Assembly: GCA_021163155.1 (NCBI GenBank)
Contig: JAGGXI010000038.1
Coordinates: forward strand, 9,822-73,821
Direction of reading: 5' to 3'
Origin: Candidatus Aerophobota bacterium
GTDB lineage: Bacteria; Aerophobota; Aerophobia; Aerophobales; JAGGXI01
DNA length: 64,000 nucleotides
Shown: in pieces, positions 36,087-44,573 of the stretch
Layout: every line of letters begins with the position of its first letter
How positions within the stretch are numbered: position 1 is the first letter of the stretch
Translations under genes and position numbers: made by a program
Notes under the pieces: generated by a model
Told to the model about the DNA's origin: nothing
Database searches by the model: none
Seen by the model: the letters and a program-made list of their open reading frames with translations, nothing else

Positions 36087-36404
36087 TTATTTATTGAAGT
36101 ATTCTCTTTGTATTACAGCCTGGGAAATTTTACTGCTAGGGCCATCTCCTCTGGCAACATTAACAGATACTTTGCCCTCTAGTGCCTGAAATATCTCTGA
36201 TACATCACTATGTGTAAAGCCAGGACAAAGTATAATTGCATCTATTTTCTCTTTTTCATAGATACTTTTAGAAACTTTTATTGCTTCGTCTTGAGTCTTC
36301 ACAACAAATGTTAAAAGTCTATACTTCCCTGTATCAATAATACTTTTATGTTTTTCATAATCTGCATCAGGTGCATGTGCTAGAAATAACGCCTTAAAAG
36401 CCAT
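36087..36404 (-). CDS. DUF6506 family protein
   Basis: A 105-aa protein resembling the small DUF6506 family (FKALFLAHAPDADYEKHKSI, IDAIILCPGFTHSDVSEI, GKVSVNVARGDG). The pattern of strands and helices suggests a compact alpha/beta fold with a pocket near CPGF. Function is unknown. It stands alone between pyrG and ispG with repeat sequence at its 5' side. Confidence 0.6.
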   Translation of the reverse strand: MAFKALFLAHAPDADYEKHKSIIDTGKYRLLTFVVKTQDEAIKVSKSIYEKEKIDAIILCPGFTHSDVSEIFQALEGKVSVNVARGDGPSSKISQAVIQREYFNK

Positions 36405-36431
36405 AATTTACCCCCTTTTTTATTTTGAATT

Positions 36432-36535
36432 TCAACCTGCATTCGGTAAACTGTTAGAGTAATTAGGCTGGGTAGGGAAGGCCAATAAACCTCTTTTCCT
36501 CATTTACTCATCCACCCATTTACCCATCTGCCCAG
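36432..36535 (+). repeat. Dispersed repeat family 1 copy
   Basis: Starts AACCTGCATTCGGTAAACTG and continues TTAGGCTGGGTAGGGAAGGC with the low-complexity tail CATTTACTCATCCACCCATT. It lies between the DUF6506 gene and ispG. Confidence 0.65.
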
Positions 36536-36543
36536 AGTTAATT

Positions 36544-37608
36544 CTAATAATTTCTTATACAATCAAGTAAAACTTTAGCTACCTCTTTTTCCTTAATTTT
36601 TCTTACTACCTTCCCCTTTTTAAAAAGAATAGCTTCTCTTTTTCCGCAAACTACCCCTATATCTGCTCTCTTAGCTTCTGCAGGACCGTTAACTTCGCAA
36701 CCCATAATAGCCACTTTTAAAGGAATCTTAATATCCTCAATTCCTAAAAGAACATCATTAACAATAGAAAACATATCTACTTTGCATCTTCCACAGGTAG
36801 GACAGGAGATTAGAAGAGGAGTTTCTTTATATAAATTAAGACAATGTAAAATTTCGTAAGCTATCCTCACTTCCTCTACAGGGTCTGCAGTTAAAGAGAC
36901 TCTAATAGTATCCCCGATTCCTTGAGCAAGAAGAGTCCCAATCCCTATAGATGCCTTCACTACGCCCTGTGGAGGAGGACCCGCAGCAGTTACCCCTAAA
37001 TGAAGAGGATAAATGGTCTTCTTCGCAATAAGTTGATAAGAAAAAATACTGGCAAAAACATCGTGAGATTTCAGGGAAATAATAATGTTTAAAAAACCAT
37101 TTTCCTCTAACAATCTCACGGTTTCCAGTGCACTTTCTACCATAGCTTTAGCTATTATTTGAGGATTATTTCCCTGAGTTTTAATTTTCTGATCTAATTT
37201 TTTTTGCAAAGAACCTTCATTAACTCCTACCCGTAAAGGCATCCCTTCCTTTTCCGCTCTATCTGCTATAGATAATATCTCTTTTTTACTTATATTTCCC
37301 GGATTAATCCTTACCTTATCAATTCCTCTTTCTATAGCTTCCAAAGCTAATTTATAATTAAAATGAATATCAGCTATTAAAGGGACTTCTACTTTATCCT
37401 TAATTTGAGATATAGCTTTAGCTGCTCTTGCCGTGGGGACAGCCACTCTTACCATCTTAGCTCCTGCTCTCTCAAGTTGCTGAATCTGTTTCACAGTAGC
37501 TGTTACATCCTCTGTATCTGTCTTAGTCATCCCTTGCACTACTATTGGATTACCAGCGCCGATATTTACCTTCCCCACCTTAATTAACTTACTTTTTCTC
37601 TTTTCCAT
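36544..37608 (-). CDS. ispG: 4-hydroxy-3-methylbut-2-enyl-diphosphate synthase
   Basis: A 354-aa enzyme of the MEP isoprenoid pathway that reduces MEcPP to HMBPP. It has a TIM-barrel start (GNPIVVQGMTKTDTEDV), KVRINPGNI and HLGVTAAGP. The C-terminal Fe-S domain has the three ligands in SCPTCGRC and MGCEVNGP. Length suits the compact two-domain form. Ferredoxin or flavodoxin supplies its electrons, and a ferredoxin gene lies 68 bp upstream on the same strand. Confidence 0.95.
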   Translation of the reverse strand: MEKRKSKLIKVGKVNIGAGNPIVVQGMTKTDTEDVTATVKQIQQLERAGAKMVRVAVPTARAAKAISQIKDKVEVPLIADIHFNYKLALEAIERGIDKVRINPGNISKKEILSIADRAEKEGMPLRVGVNEGSLQKKLDQKIKTQGNNPQIIAKAMVESALETVRLLEENGFLNIIISLKSHDVFASIFSYQLIAKKTIYPLHLGVTAAGPPPQGVVKASIGIGTLLAQGIGDTIRVSLTADPVEEVRIAYEILHCLNLYKETPLLISCPTCGRCKVDMFSIVNDVLLGIEDIKIPLKVAIMGCEVNGPAEAKRADIGVVCGKREAILFKKGKVVRKIKEKEVAKVLLDCIRNY

Positions 37609-37676
37609 TCCTCTTTAATCATTATAAAAATAAGATAGAATGAGGCCAGGTCTTATAGCCTGGCCCACTCTTAAGG

Positions 37677-37862
37677 TTACTCTTCTTCTAAGGTGATAGC
37701 CTCCGAAGGACAAGATTCTACACAAATGCCACATTCATCACAGTCATCAGGCCTAACCAAAGTAGCCACATCATCCACTAATTCGAGACAATTATTTGGA
37801 CACTCATCAACGCAAATCTCGCATCCTGTGCATACACTCTCATCAATAATAGGTTTCCCCAT
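37677..37862 (-). CDS. 2[4Fe-4S] ferredoxin
   Basis: A 61-aa clostridial-type ferredoxin with CTGCEICVDECPNNCLEL and CDECGICVESCPSEAI, both complete CxxCxxCxxxCP motifs, and an acidic character suited to soluble electron transfer. It lies between accD and ispG on the minus strand and may serve IspG. The ribosome site is AGGAGGTGGG. Confidence 0.92.
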   Translation of the reverse strand: MGKPIIDESVCTGCEICVDECPNNCLELVDDVATLVRPDDCDECGICVESCPSEAITLEEE

Positions 37863-37901
37863 TACCCACCTCCTATTGTAATATTTATATTTTTGCTTTC
37901 T

Positions 37902-38738
37902 TTAAAAGAAAGCAAAATCAAGAATCTCCATTAATATTGGCCTAATCTTTTTTCTTTCCACTATTAAATCGATCATCCCATGTTTCAATAAAGATTCTGA
38001 TTTTTGAAATCCATGAGGAATCTGTTGTTTGATGGTCTGTTTTATAACACGGGGACCAGCGAATCCTAAAAGAGCTCCAGGCTCTGCCAGAATAATGTCT
38101 CCTTGACCAGCAAAGCTTGCCATTACTCCTCCCATTGTAGGATGAGTAAGAAGAGAGATATAAAGCAATCCTTCACTTTTGAATCTAGCTATAGCGGCAC
38201 TTGTCTTTGCCATTTGCATTAAGGAAAATAATCCCTCCTGCATTCTCGCTCCCCCTCCCGAACCAGAAATAATTAGAAGAGGATATCTTTTCTCCATAGC
38301 CTTCTCTATAGAGAGGGTTACTCTCTCCCCCATCACTGACCCCATACTTCCCCCCATAAAGTTAAAATCGGTAACTACAACTGTTATTGCCCGACCGCCG
38401 ATTTCCCCTTCTCCAGCTATAAGAGCCTCATCTAAACCTGTCCTTTCTCTACTTTTCTTTAACTTTTCTACATATTGAGGAAAGTTGAGAGGATCATCTG
38501 AATTCATCTGAAAATCATATTCTATAAAACTATTTTTATCTAAGATAATTTTTAGCCTCTCTTTAGCTCCTATACAAAAATGATAACCACATTTAGGGCA
38601 AACCTTCATATTGTTCTTTAAATTTTTGTTATAAATAATCTGGTGGCAATTATCACATTTAGTCCATAAACCATCAGGAATATCTATCTTTTTCTTACCT
38701 TTCTTTATTTTATTATAGGTACTTTCAAACCAGCCCAT
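37902..38738 (-). CDS. accD: Acetyl-CoA carboxylase carboxyltransferase, beta subunit
   Basis: A 278-aa protein with the N-terminal zinc ribbon (WTKCDNCHQI and VCPKCGYHF) and the crotonase-fold carboxyltransferase domain (ISGSGGGARMQEGLFSLMQM, THPTMGGVMASFAGQGD). It transfers CO2 from biotin carboxyl carrier protein to acetyl-CoA. accA, usually next in line, does not follow; a ferredoxin gene does, so the alpha subunit must be encoded elsewhere. Confidence 0.95.
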   Translation of the reverse strand: MGWFESTYNKIKKGKKKIDIPDGLWTKCDNCHQIIYNKNLKNNMKVCPKCGYHFCIGAKERLKIILDKNSFIEYDFQMNSDDPLNFPQYVEKLKKSRERTGLDEALIAGEGEIGGRAITVVVTDFNFMGGSMGSVMGERVTLSIEKAMEKRYPLLIISGSGGGARMQEGLFSLMQMAKTSAAIARFKSEGLLYISLLTHPTMGGVMASFAGQGDIILAEPGALLGFAGPRVIKQTIKQQIPHGFQKSESLLKHGMIDLIVERKKIRPILMEILDFAFF

Positions 38739-39178
38739 AATATTATACTCCCAAACTATTAAATTTTAGATCCTAAAAAATATCTAATTGAGGTGATCTA
38801 AAAACTTCTTTCACTCTATTTTTAACCTACTTCAACCCCCAAAATTTTAGACAACCCACTTGTGGGTAGACTAATCGCCCTTTATAAAACAAGAGTTAAA
38901 AAGCGATTGGGAGGCTAAAGCCTCCCCCTACCCAGGTGGAGAACTTTAATGAGCTCATCTAATTACCAAACAAGAGTTGTTTTAGAATTTGTTTAGGGTT
39001 TAGTATTTTAATTTAATTTAATTTATATACTAATTTAAAATTGTCAAAATTTTTTAAGGAGGCCTTTCTTACACAGATTATTAAAAATGATTACAGCAAT
39101 TTAACAAGGATAATCTAATTTGTGTAATTTGGACTTCTATCTGCGAAATTAAAGATTTATCCCTTTAGAAAGAATTCT
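38739..39178. repeat. 440-bp gene-free spacer with two repeat families
   Basis: At 38868-38955 lies a family 1 copy (GTGGGTAGACTAATCGCC, AAACAAGAGTTAAAAAGCG, the GGGAGGCTAAAGCCTCCC hairpin). At 39056-39166 lies a family 2 copy in reverse orientation, the counterpart of 40415-40560 (GTAATTTGGACTTCTATCTG). No gene is seen. Confidence 0.7.
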
Positions 39179-39409
39179 TTAACAGGATTTACCAGATTCT
39201 ATCTTCCCCAATTTAGAAAAAATCTCTGCCTTACCTCTAATTTTTACGGCAGATATATCTCTGGTGAATTGACAAATCCAGACCTCGTCTTTGTCTAACT
39301 TTTCTGTATGGTGAATTACGGTCTCTTTGCCTCGAGTTAAGCCTATAATAGTTACAGAATCTTCTAATGCTTTTACTACAATAAAATCGGCTAACTCTGC
39401 CTCTTCCAC
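39179..39409 (-). CDS. mtrB: Tryptophan RNA-binding attenuation protein (TRAP)
   Basis: A 76-aa protein clearly related to Bacillus MtrB, the 11-subunit ring that senses tryptophan and binds (G/U)AG repeats in leader RNA. Conserved stretches include DFIVVKALEDSVTIIGLTRG and HHTEKLDKDEV. By comparison with the Bacillus protein, the RNA-contacting K37, K56 and R58 and the tryptophan-pocket T25, G27, T30, Q47, T49 and S53 fall at the same positions. The start is GTG with AAGGAGAGAGG ten bases upstream. No trp genes are in the window. An EamA exporter lies just upstream on the same strand. Confidence 0.9.
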   Translation of the reverse strand: MEEAELADFIVVKALEDSVTIIGLTRGKETVIHHTEKLDKDEVWICQFTRDISAVKIRGKAEIFSKLGKIESGKSC

Positions 39410-39501
39410 TTTATATTCACCTCTCTCCTTAAATACTTTTGATTTATCTTCGGTTAAATAATAATACAGTTTTTAATTTAGGTCAACTATGACAAATTGG
39501 G

Positions 39502-39519
39502 GGTCAGGTCTCAACATTT
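39502..39519 (+). repeat. 18-bp inverted repeat, left arm (REP-like end)
   Basis: GGTCAGGTCTCAACATTT is the exact reverse complement of 40751-40768. The pair brackets the EamA gene. The core GGGTCAGGTCT also begins the repeats at 51859, 54509 and 63776 and resembles terminal sequences linked to REP-associated tyrosine transposases. Confidence 0.75.
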
Positions 39520-39527
39520 GACATTTC

Positions 39528-40397
39528 TTATCCCCATATTCCTACTAAAAATACTCCTGCAAATATTGCAGTCATGCCTAAAAACGAACTTTTAGTAGGT
39601 TTTTCTTTTAAAAATAGAATACTGAGAAAAAAAGCAAACAATACTACAAGTCCTCTAATGGGAGACAATAAACTTGCTCGTTCTATTTTTAAAGCTGATA
39701 ACCAAAAAATCCAACCAATAAAGGAGCCGAAGAATCCAGATAAAATAGCTACTTCTACTCCTTTTATAGAACACTTAAGCCTTCTTTTAGCTCGACTGAT
39801 TAATCCTGTGAGACCCCAAGCAATACTAATCACAACCATTAAAATAAATTGATATGCAAGGGGGTCCATTCCGTGATTAAAGCAGTATTTAGTAGGAATA
39901 ACCTCAGCTATCCCCCAAATAAGGCCTGCGGAAAGAGCCAGGATAGACCCCAATTTTGGGGTATAAAAACAGTTCTCTTCTCGTTTAGTGAGAAGATATG
40001 CTCCCCAAACTACCAGAAAAGCCGAGAGAAATACCACAAATTTTGCTTCTTCACCCAAAAGTAGTATTGCAGCAGAAACTCCCCAGAAAGGGGCAGTATT
40101 TGCCAAAGATGTGGCTTTGTGAACTGCAATTTTACTTATAGCGATAAGGTACAGCATCTCGCCAATAAATGAATCTAAGAATCCCCCTATAATGGCAATC
40201 AGAATAAGTTTAGGTTCAGGAAAGTCTAATCCTCCGCTTAACAAAACATAGGGAATGAAGAAAAGTAATCCAAAGAGACTTCTAATAGTCGCATAAACTG
40301 CAATATCTGTATCTCTTAAGGCAATTTTATTTATAACTAAAGATATTGCCCAAAATAGAGATGCTCCTGCGGCAAGCACAATAGGCAATGGGTTCAT
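39528..40397 (-). CDS. EamA/DMT-family transporter
   Basis: A 289-aa protein of ten membrane helices arranged as two EamA repeats (start LPIVLAAGASLFWAISLVIN; second repeat near LGSILALSAGLIWGIAEVIP). Such carriers usually export amino acids or related metabolites. It is bracketed by a perfect 18-bp inverted repeat, and an mtrB gene lies 118 bp downstream. In Bacillus a DMT-type exporter, YcbK, is one of the TRAP targets, so tryptophan-related export is a possible role. That link is inference. Confidence 0.87.
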   Translation of the reverse strand: MNPLPIVLAAGASLFWAISLVINKIALRDTDIAVYATIRSLFGLLFFIPYVLLSGGLDFPEPKLILIAIIGGFLDSFIGEMLYLIAISKIAVHKATSLANTAPFWGVSAAILLLGEEAKFVVFLSAFLVVWGAYLLTKREENCFYTPKLGSILALSAGLIWGIAEVIPTKYCFNHGMDPLAYQFILMVVISIAWGLTGLISRAKRRLKCSIKGVEVAILSGFFGSFIGWIFWLSALKIERASLLSPIRGLVVLFAFFLSILFLKEKPTKSSFLGMTAIFAGVFLVGIWG

Positions 40398-40862
40398 TAG
40401 TATCTCCTCTGTTAGAGATTTCTAGAAAAGTCAAAAATCTCTGATTTCGCAGATAAAAGTCCAAATTACACAGATAAATTATTCTTACTAAATCAGTGTA
40501 ATCATTTTAAAAATCTGTGTAATCAGAAGCCTCTGGAGATTTTTCAGAGGTCTCCTGATAAATGGTTTGGTATCCTGATATTATAAAACTACTTTACTGT
40601 ATATATCAGAAAAACAATTTTTATCAAATTGAGCTATTTTGAGATTTCTAGAAAAGTCAAAAATCTCTGATTTCGCAGATAAAAGTCCAAATTACACAGA
40701 TCAAAGGACTCTGGAGGTTTTTTTAGAAGCTTCTTATTTTATAAAATGTTAAATGTTGAGACCTGACCTCTATTCTCTTAAATTTAAATTTGACATAAAG
40801 ATAGCTTTTGATAGGATTAGGGACAAGCAAAAACAGGATTAAAGAGAGCAAAGGAAGAGAAG
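40398..40862. repeat. 465-bp gene-free region with tandem family 2 repeats
   Basis: Two direct copies start GAGATTTCTAGAAAAGTC at 40415 and 40641 and are identical for about 61 bases; each continues with an arm that can fold (CTCTGGAG ... CAGAG). Copies also lie at 39056-39166 (reverse), 45891-45985 and 56598-56694. The right arm of the 18-bp inverted repeat is at 40751-40768. TTGACA at 40790 may be part of the metG promoter. Confidence 0.75.
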
Positions 40863-42398
40863 TTGAAAAAAAATTTTTATATTACCACTCCTATATACTA
40901 TGTTAATGACATCCCTCATTTAGGGCATGCGTATACTACTATAGCTGCTGATGTTTTAGCAAGATATAAACGCTTAAGAGGATACAATGTATTTTTTCTT
41001 ACAGGAACCGATGAACATGGAGATAAGATTGCCCGAACAGCAGAAAAAAAGGGGATCAGTCCTCATGAGCTTACAGATAAGGTAGTAATTAGATTTAAAA
41101 ACCTCTGGAAAGAACTTTATATTTCTAATGACGATTTTATTCGAACTACTGAATTTCGACACATTGAAGCTGTAAAAGAAGTTTTCTTGAAATTATATAA
41201 ACAAGATGATATCTATAAGGGAAAATATAAGGGATGGTATTGCATTTCCTGTGAAAGTTTTTGGCTGGAATCTCAACTAAAAGAAGGAAATCTTTGCCCA
41301 GAGTGTGGACGAAAAGTAGAGAAAGTGGAGGAAGAGAGTTATTTTTTTCGACTCTCTAAATACCAAAAAAAACTATTGGAGCATTTTGAAAAAAATCCCA
41401 ATTTTGTCTTACCTCCTACTCGCAGAAATGAGGCAATAAAATTTATTAAAAGCGGATTGAAAGACCTTAGCGTCACCCGTTTAAAATTAAATTGGGGTAT
41501 ACCCTGCCCCATCCAAAAAGAACATACCATTTACGTGTGGGTTGATGCACTACTCAATTATATTTCTGCTATAGGATATCCTTTTGGAAAGGAAAAATTC
41601 TCCTTCTTTTGGCCTGCAGATGTTCAGATAGTTGGCAAAGACATCTTAAAGTTTCATGCTATAATCTGGCCCTCTATTTTAATGGCTTTAGGTTTAAAAC
41701 TTCCCAAAATAGTTTTTGCTCATGGTTGGTGGAAAGTAAATAACGAAAAAATGTCAAAATCAAAAGGTAATGTAATCGATCCCAAAGAGATAACAGAAAA
41801 ATATGGAGTCGATCCTCTTCGTTACTTTCTTCTTAGAGAACTTCCTTTTGGAGGAGATGGAAGCTTCTCTACATTTTTATTTATCAAGCGGGTAAATAGC
41901 GACCTGGCAAATAATTTAGGGAATCTACTCAATAGAACACTTCCTTTGGTAATAAAGTATTGCGATAGCAAAGTTCCTTACCCTGATAAAGAAAATAACG
42001 ATGAAATAGGAATAAAGAAGAGAGCAGAAGAAATCATTTCTCAATTAGATGAGATGATGAATACTCTCTCCTTTTCCAAAGCTCTCTCTTTAATCTGGGA
42101 AATAGCAAAATTAACTAATTTGTATATAAATAAGTCCGCACCCTGGAGTTTGGCTAAGGATAAAAGCAAAGAAGGAGAATACCGCACAGTTTTATATAAT
42201 GTTTTGGATTCCTTGCGGATAATTACCATTCTTGTCTTCCCTTTTATTCCCCAATCAGCAAAAAAGATGTGGAATCAATTGGGGATTGAAGAAGAGCTGG
42301 AAAAGCAAATTTTGGATGAAGAAAGTATTAAAAAAGGAATAATCCCAGGAACAAAGATAAAAAAAGGACCTCCTCTTTTCCCTCGTATTGAAGAATAG
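40863..42398 (+). CDS. metG: Methionyl-tRNA synthetase
   Basis: A 511-aa class I synthetase. The HIGH-type motif is HLGHAYT near residue 20 and the KMSKS loop is EKMSKSKGN. A zinc knuckle has CISCESFW and CPECG. The C-terminal anticodon-binding helical domain is present but the tRNA-binding extension of some bacteria is absent. The start is TTG with GGAAGAGAAG ahead, and no ATG fits the conserved N-terminus (FYITTPIYYVND). rsmA begins at the base after the stop. Confidence 0.95.
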   Translation: MKKNFYITTPIYYVNDIPHLGHAYTTIAADVLARYKRLRGYNVFFLTGTDEHGDKIARTAEKKGISPHELTDKVVIRFKNLWKELYISNDDFIRTTEFRHIEAVKEVFLKLYKQDDIYKGKYKGWYCISCESFWLESQLKEGNLCPECGRKVEKVEEESYFFRLSKYQKKLLEHFEKNPNFVLPPTRRNEAIKFIKSGLKDLSVTRLKLNWGIPCPIQKEHTIYVWVDALLNYISAIGYPFGKEKFSFFWPADVQIVGKDILKFHAIIWPSILMALGLKLPKIVFAHGWWKVNNEKMSKSKGNVIDPKEITEKYGVDPLRYFLLRELPFGGDGSFSTFLFIKRVNSDLANNLGNLLNRTLPLVIKYCDSKVPYPDKENNDEIGIKKRAEEIISQLDEMMNTLSFSKALSLIWEIAKLTNLYINKSAPWSLAKDKSKEGEYRTVLYNVLDSLRIITILVFPFIPQSAKKMWNQLGIEEELEKQILDEESIKKGIIPGTKIKKGPPLFPRIEE

Positions 42399-43238
42399 AT
42401 GAAATTAAGAGATAAGGTAGAGTACCTTTGGTATAAATACAATTTCACTCCTAGAAGAGACTTAGGTCAAAATTTTCTCATTGACTCTCACATAGTTGAA
42501 AAAATAGTGGACACTATTAAACCCGATAAAAAAGATACAATCTTGGAAATAGGAGCAGGAACAGGGGTCTTAACAGAAAAATTAGTTAAAAAAGGGGGGA
42601 AAGTAATTGCTGTGGAAATAGATAAAAACCTGGGAGAGGCATTAAAGAAAGAATTTAAAGAATATTTAAACTTAAAGATAATTTGTGGAGATATAACACA
42701 AATATCCTTTGATGAAGAGTTTAAGCAAGCAAAGTCGGTTAAATTAGTAGGAAATCTACCTTATTACATAGCTTCCCTAATTTTATTGGATATGATTAAA
42801 AAAGATTGGGTTAAATTTATGGTAGTAATGGTACAAAGAGAGGTGGCAGAAAAACTTTTAGCTAAACCAGGAAATAAAAAAAGAGGAAGATTAACTGTTT
42901 TAATGAACTATTACGGGCAAGGAGAAAAAATAATTGATATTCCTCCTCAAGCCTTTACTCCTCCTTCTAAGGTCGGGGCAACTCTGCTTAAAATAGAAAA
43001 AAGGGAGAGATGCAAGTTAAAAGATGAGAACAACTTTTTCTCTGTAGTGAAAGCAGCTTTCTCTTTGCGGCGCAAAATGATTACAAATTCCTTAAGTAAA
43101 GAATTAGGAATAAATAAAGACTCAATTAAAGAAAAATTAGAAAGTATAGGAATAGATTGGAGAAAGAGGGCGGAAGACTTAACAGAGGAAGAATTCATCA
43201 GCATAAGCAACAATTTAGGAGTAAAAAATGCCCATTAA
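42399..43238 (+). CDS. rsmA: 16S rRNA dimethyladenosine transferase
   Basis: A 279-aa methyltransferase (KsgA) that dimethylates two adjacent adenines near the 3' end of 16S rRNA. The N-terminus RRDLGQNFLID, SAM motif EIGAGTGVLTEKL, catalytic NLPYY and the C-terminal FSLRRKMITN are typical. The ATG directly abuts the metG stop and the gene overlaps mtnA by 11 bp, implying tight coupling. Confidence 0.95.
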   Translation: MKLRDKVEYLWYKYNFTPRRDLGQNFLIDSHIVEKIVDTIKPDKKDTILEIGAGTGVLTEKLVKKGGKVIAVEIDKNLGEALKKEFKEYLNLKIICGDITQISFDEEFKQAKSVKLVGNLPYYIASLILLDMIKKDWVKFMVVMVQREVAEKLLAKPGNKKRGRLTVLMNYYGQGEKIIDIPPQAFTPPSKVGATLLKIEKRERCKLKDENNFFSVVKAAFSLRRKMITNSLSKELGINKDSIKEKLESIGIDWRKRAEDLTEEEFISISNNLGVKNAH

Positions 43239-44268
43239 TACTATAGAATGGATAGATAGCCAAATTAAAATTATTGACCAGACTCTACTTCCTCAAAAGC
43301 TAAAATATATTTATTGCAAAGATATAGAGAGTTTAAAAAAAGCAATAGTTTCTCTTAAAATAAGAGGAGCTCCAGCTTTGGGGATAGCTGCGGCCCTGGG
43401 AATAGTCCTGGAAATGAAGAAATCTTCTGCTAAAGATTACTCCCACTTTAAAGAAGAGCTGGAAGATACGATAAGCTATATAGGTTCTTCTCGTCCTACA
43501 GCAGTAAATCTTTTTCGGTCCTTAAAAAGGATGCATAATTGTATGGAAAAAAATAGGAAGAAAAAAATAGAAAAAATTAAAGAGGCTTTAGAGAAAGAAG
43601 CTCTCCAAATTATAGAAGAAGATAAAAGATGTAATCGTCTAATAGGGAAAAAGGGGGCCTCTCTCATTAAAGATGGAGATACTATTCTTACCCATTGCAA
43701 TGCTGGAGCATTAGCCACCGCTGATTATGGAACTGCTTTAGGAATTATTTATAGAGCTAAAGAGGAGGGAAAAAGAGTCAGGGTTTATGTTGATGAGACA
43801 AGACCTCTTCTTCAGGGAGCAAGATTGACTACCTGGGAACTTTTAAAAGAGGGAATTGAAACCACACTTATATGCGATAACATGGCAGGTGAGGTGATGA
43901 GAGAAGGAAAAATTGATAAGATTTTAGTGGGAGCGGATAGGATAGCCGCCAACGGAGATACAGCTAATAAAATAGGAACTTATACTTTAGCTGTCCTGGC
44001 AAAAGAGAATAGAATCCCTTTTTATATAGTCTCTCCTTTATCAAGCATTGATTTATCCTTACCAAAAGGAGAAGAGATCCCTATTGAACAAAGAGATAAA
44101 AATGAAGTGATAAAAGGATTGGGGAAAGTTATCGCCCCTGAAGAAGTTAAAGTTTATAATCCCGCTTTCGATATAACCCCCGCTAAATATATTAAAGGTA
44201 TAATTACAGAAAAAGGAATATATAGGTCTCCTTACAAAAAGAGTTTAAAAAATTTAGGAGGAAAATAG
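43228..44268 (+). CDS. mtnA: S-methyl-5-thioribose-1-phosphate isomerase (eIF2B-like)
   Basis: A 346-aa isomerase of methionine salvage. RGAPALGIAAA, the catalytic C157 in HCNAGALATADYG and D237 in GADRIAANGDTANKIGTY mark the MtnA family rather than ribose-1,5-bisphosphate isomerase alone. No other salvage gene is near. In anaerobes the protein often works in an alternative salvage route from 5'-deoxyadenosine or methylthioadenosine. Confidence 0.92.
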   Translation: MPINTIEWIDSQIKIIDQTLLPQKLKYIYCKDIESLKKAIVSLKIRGAPALGIAAALGIVLEMKKSSAKDYSHFKEELEDTISYIGSSRPTAVNLFRSLKRMHNCMEKNRKKKIEKIKEALEKEALQIIEEDKRCNRLIGKKGASLIKDGDTILTHCNAGALATADYGTALGIIYRAKEEGKRVRVYVDETRPLLQGARLTTWELLKEGIETTLICDNMAGEVMREGKIDKILVGADRIAANGDTANKIGTYTLAVLAKENRIPFYIVSPLSSIDLSLPKGEEIPIEQRDKNEVIKGLGKVIAPEEVKVYNPAFDITPAKYIKGIITEKGIYRSPYKKSLKNLGGK

Positions 44269-44270
44269 AT

Positions 44271-44573
44271 ATGAAAAAGATTATAGATAAAGAACAAACA
44301 AGATATATTGCTCATTTAGCAAGACTAAAATTAAGTAAAGAGGAAGAGAAAAAATTTACTAAACAACTAAGAGATATCTTATCTTATGTAGATAAATTAA
44401 AAGAAATAGACACTAAAAATATTCCCCCCACCTCTCACATTATTCCTCTTAACAATGTGTTTAGAGAAGATAAAAAAAGAGACTCTTTACCTTTAGAAAA
44501 GGTTTTATCCAACGCTCCTCAGCAAAAACGGAAATATTTTCAAGTTCCCAAAATAATTGATATAATAGGTTAA
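44271..44573 (+). CDS. gatC: Glutamyl-tRNA(Gln)/aspartyl-tRNA(Asn) amidotransferase subunit C
   Basis: A 100-aa GatC with the typical YIAHLARLKLSKEEEKKFTK start and LKEIDTKNIPPTSH, NNVFREDK core. GatC bridges GatA and GatB. Neither gatA nor gatB follows; the stop codon directly abuts the stop of the convergent mreD gene with no base between. The complex must be encoded at split loci. Confidence 0.9.
   Translation: MKKIIDKEQTRYIAHLARLKLSKEEEKKFTKQLRDILSYVDKLKEIDTKNIPPTSHIIPLNNVFREDKKRDSLPLEKVLSNAPQQKRKYFQVPKIIDIIG

Noticed and set aside
40415-40735. Tandem family 2 repeats as a CRISPR array
   Set aside because: Only two copies, repeat units are too long, no uniform spacers and no cas genes nearby.
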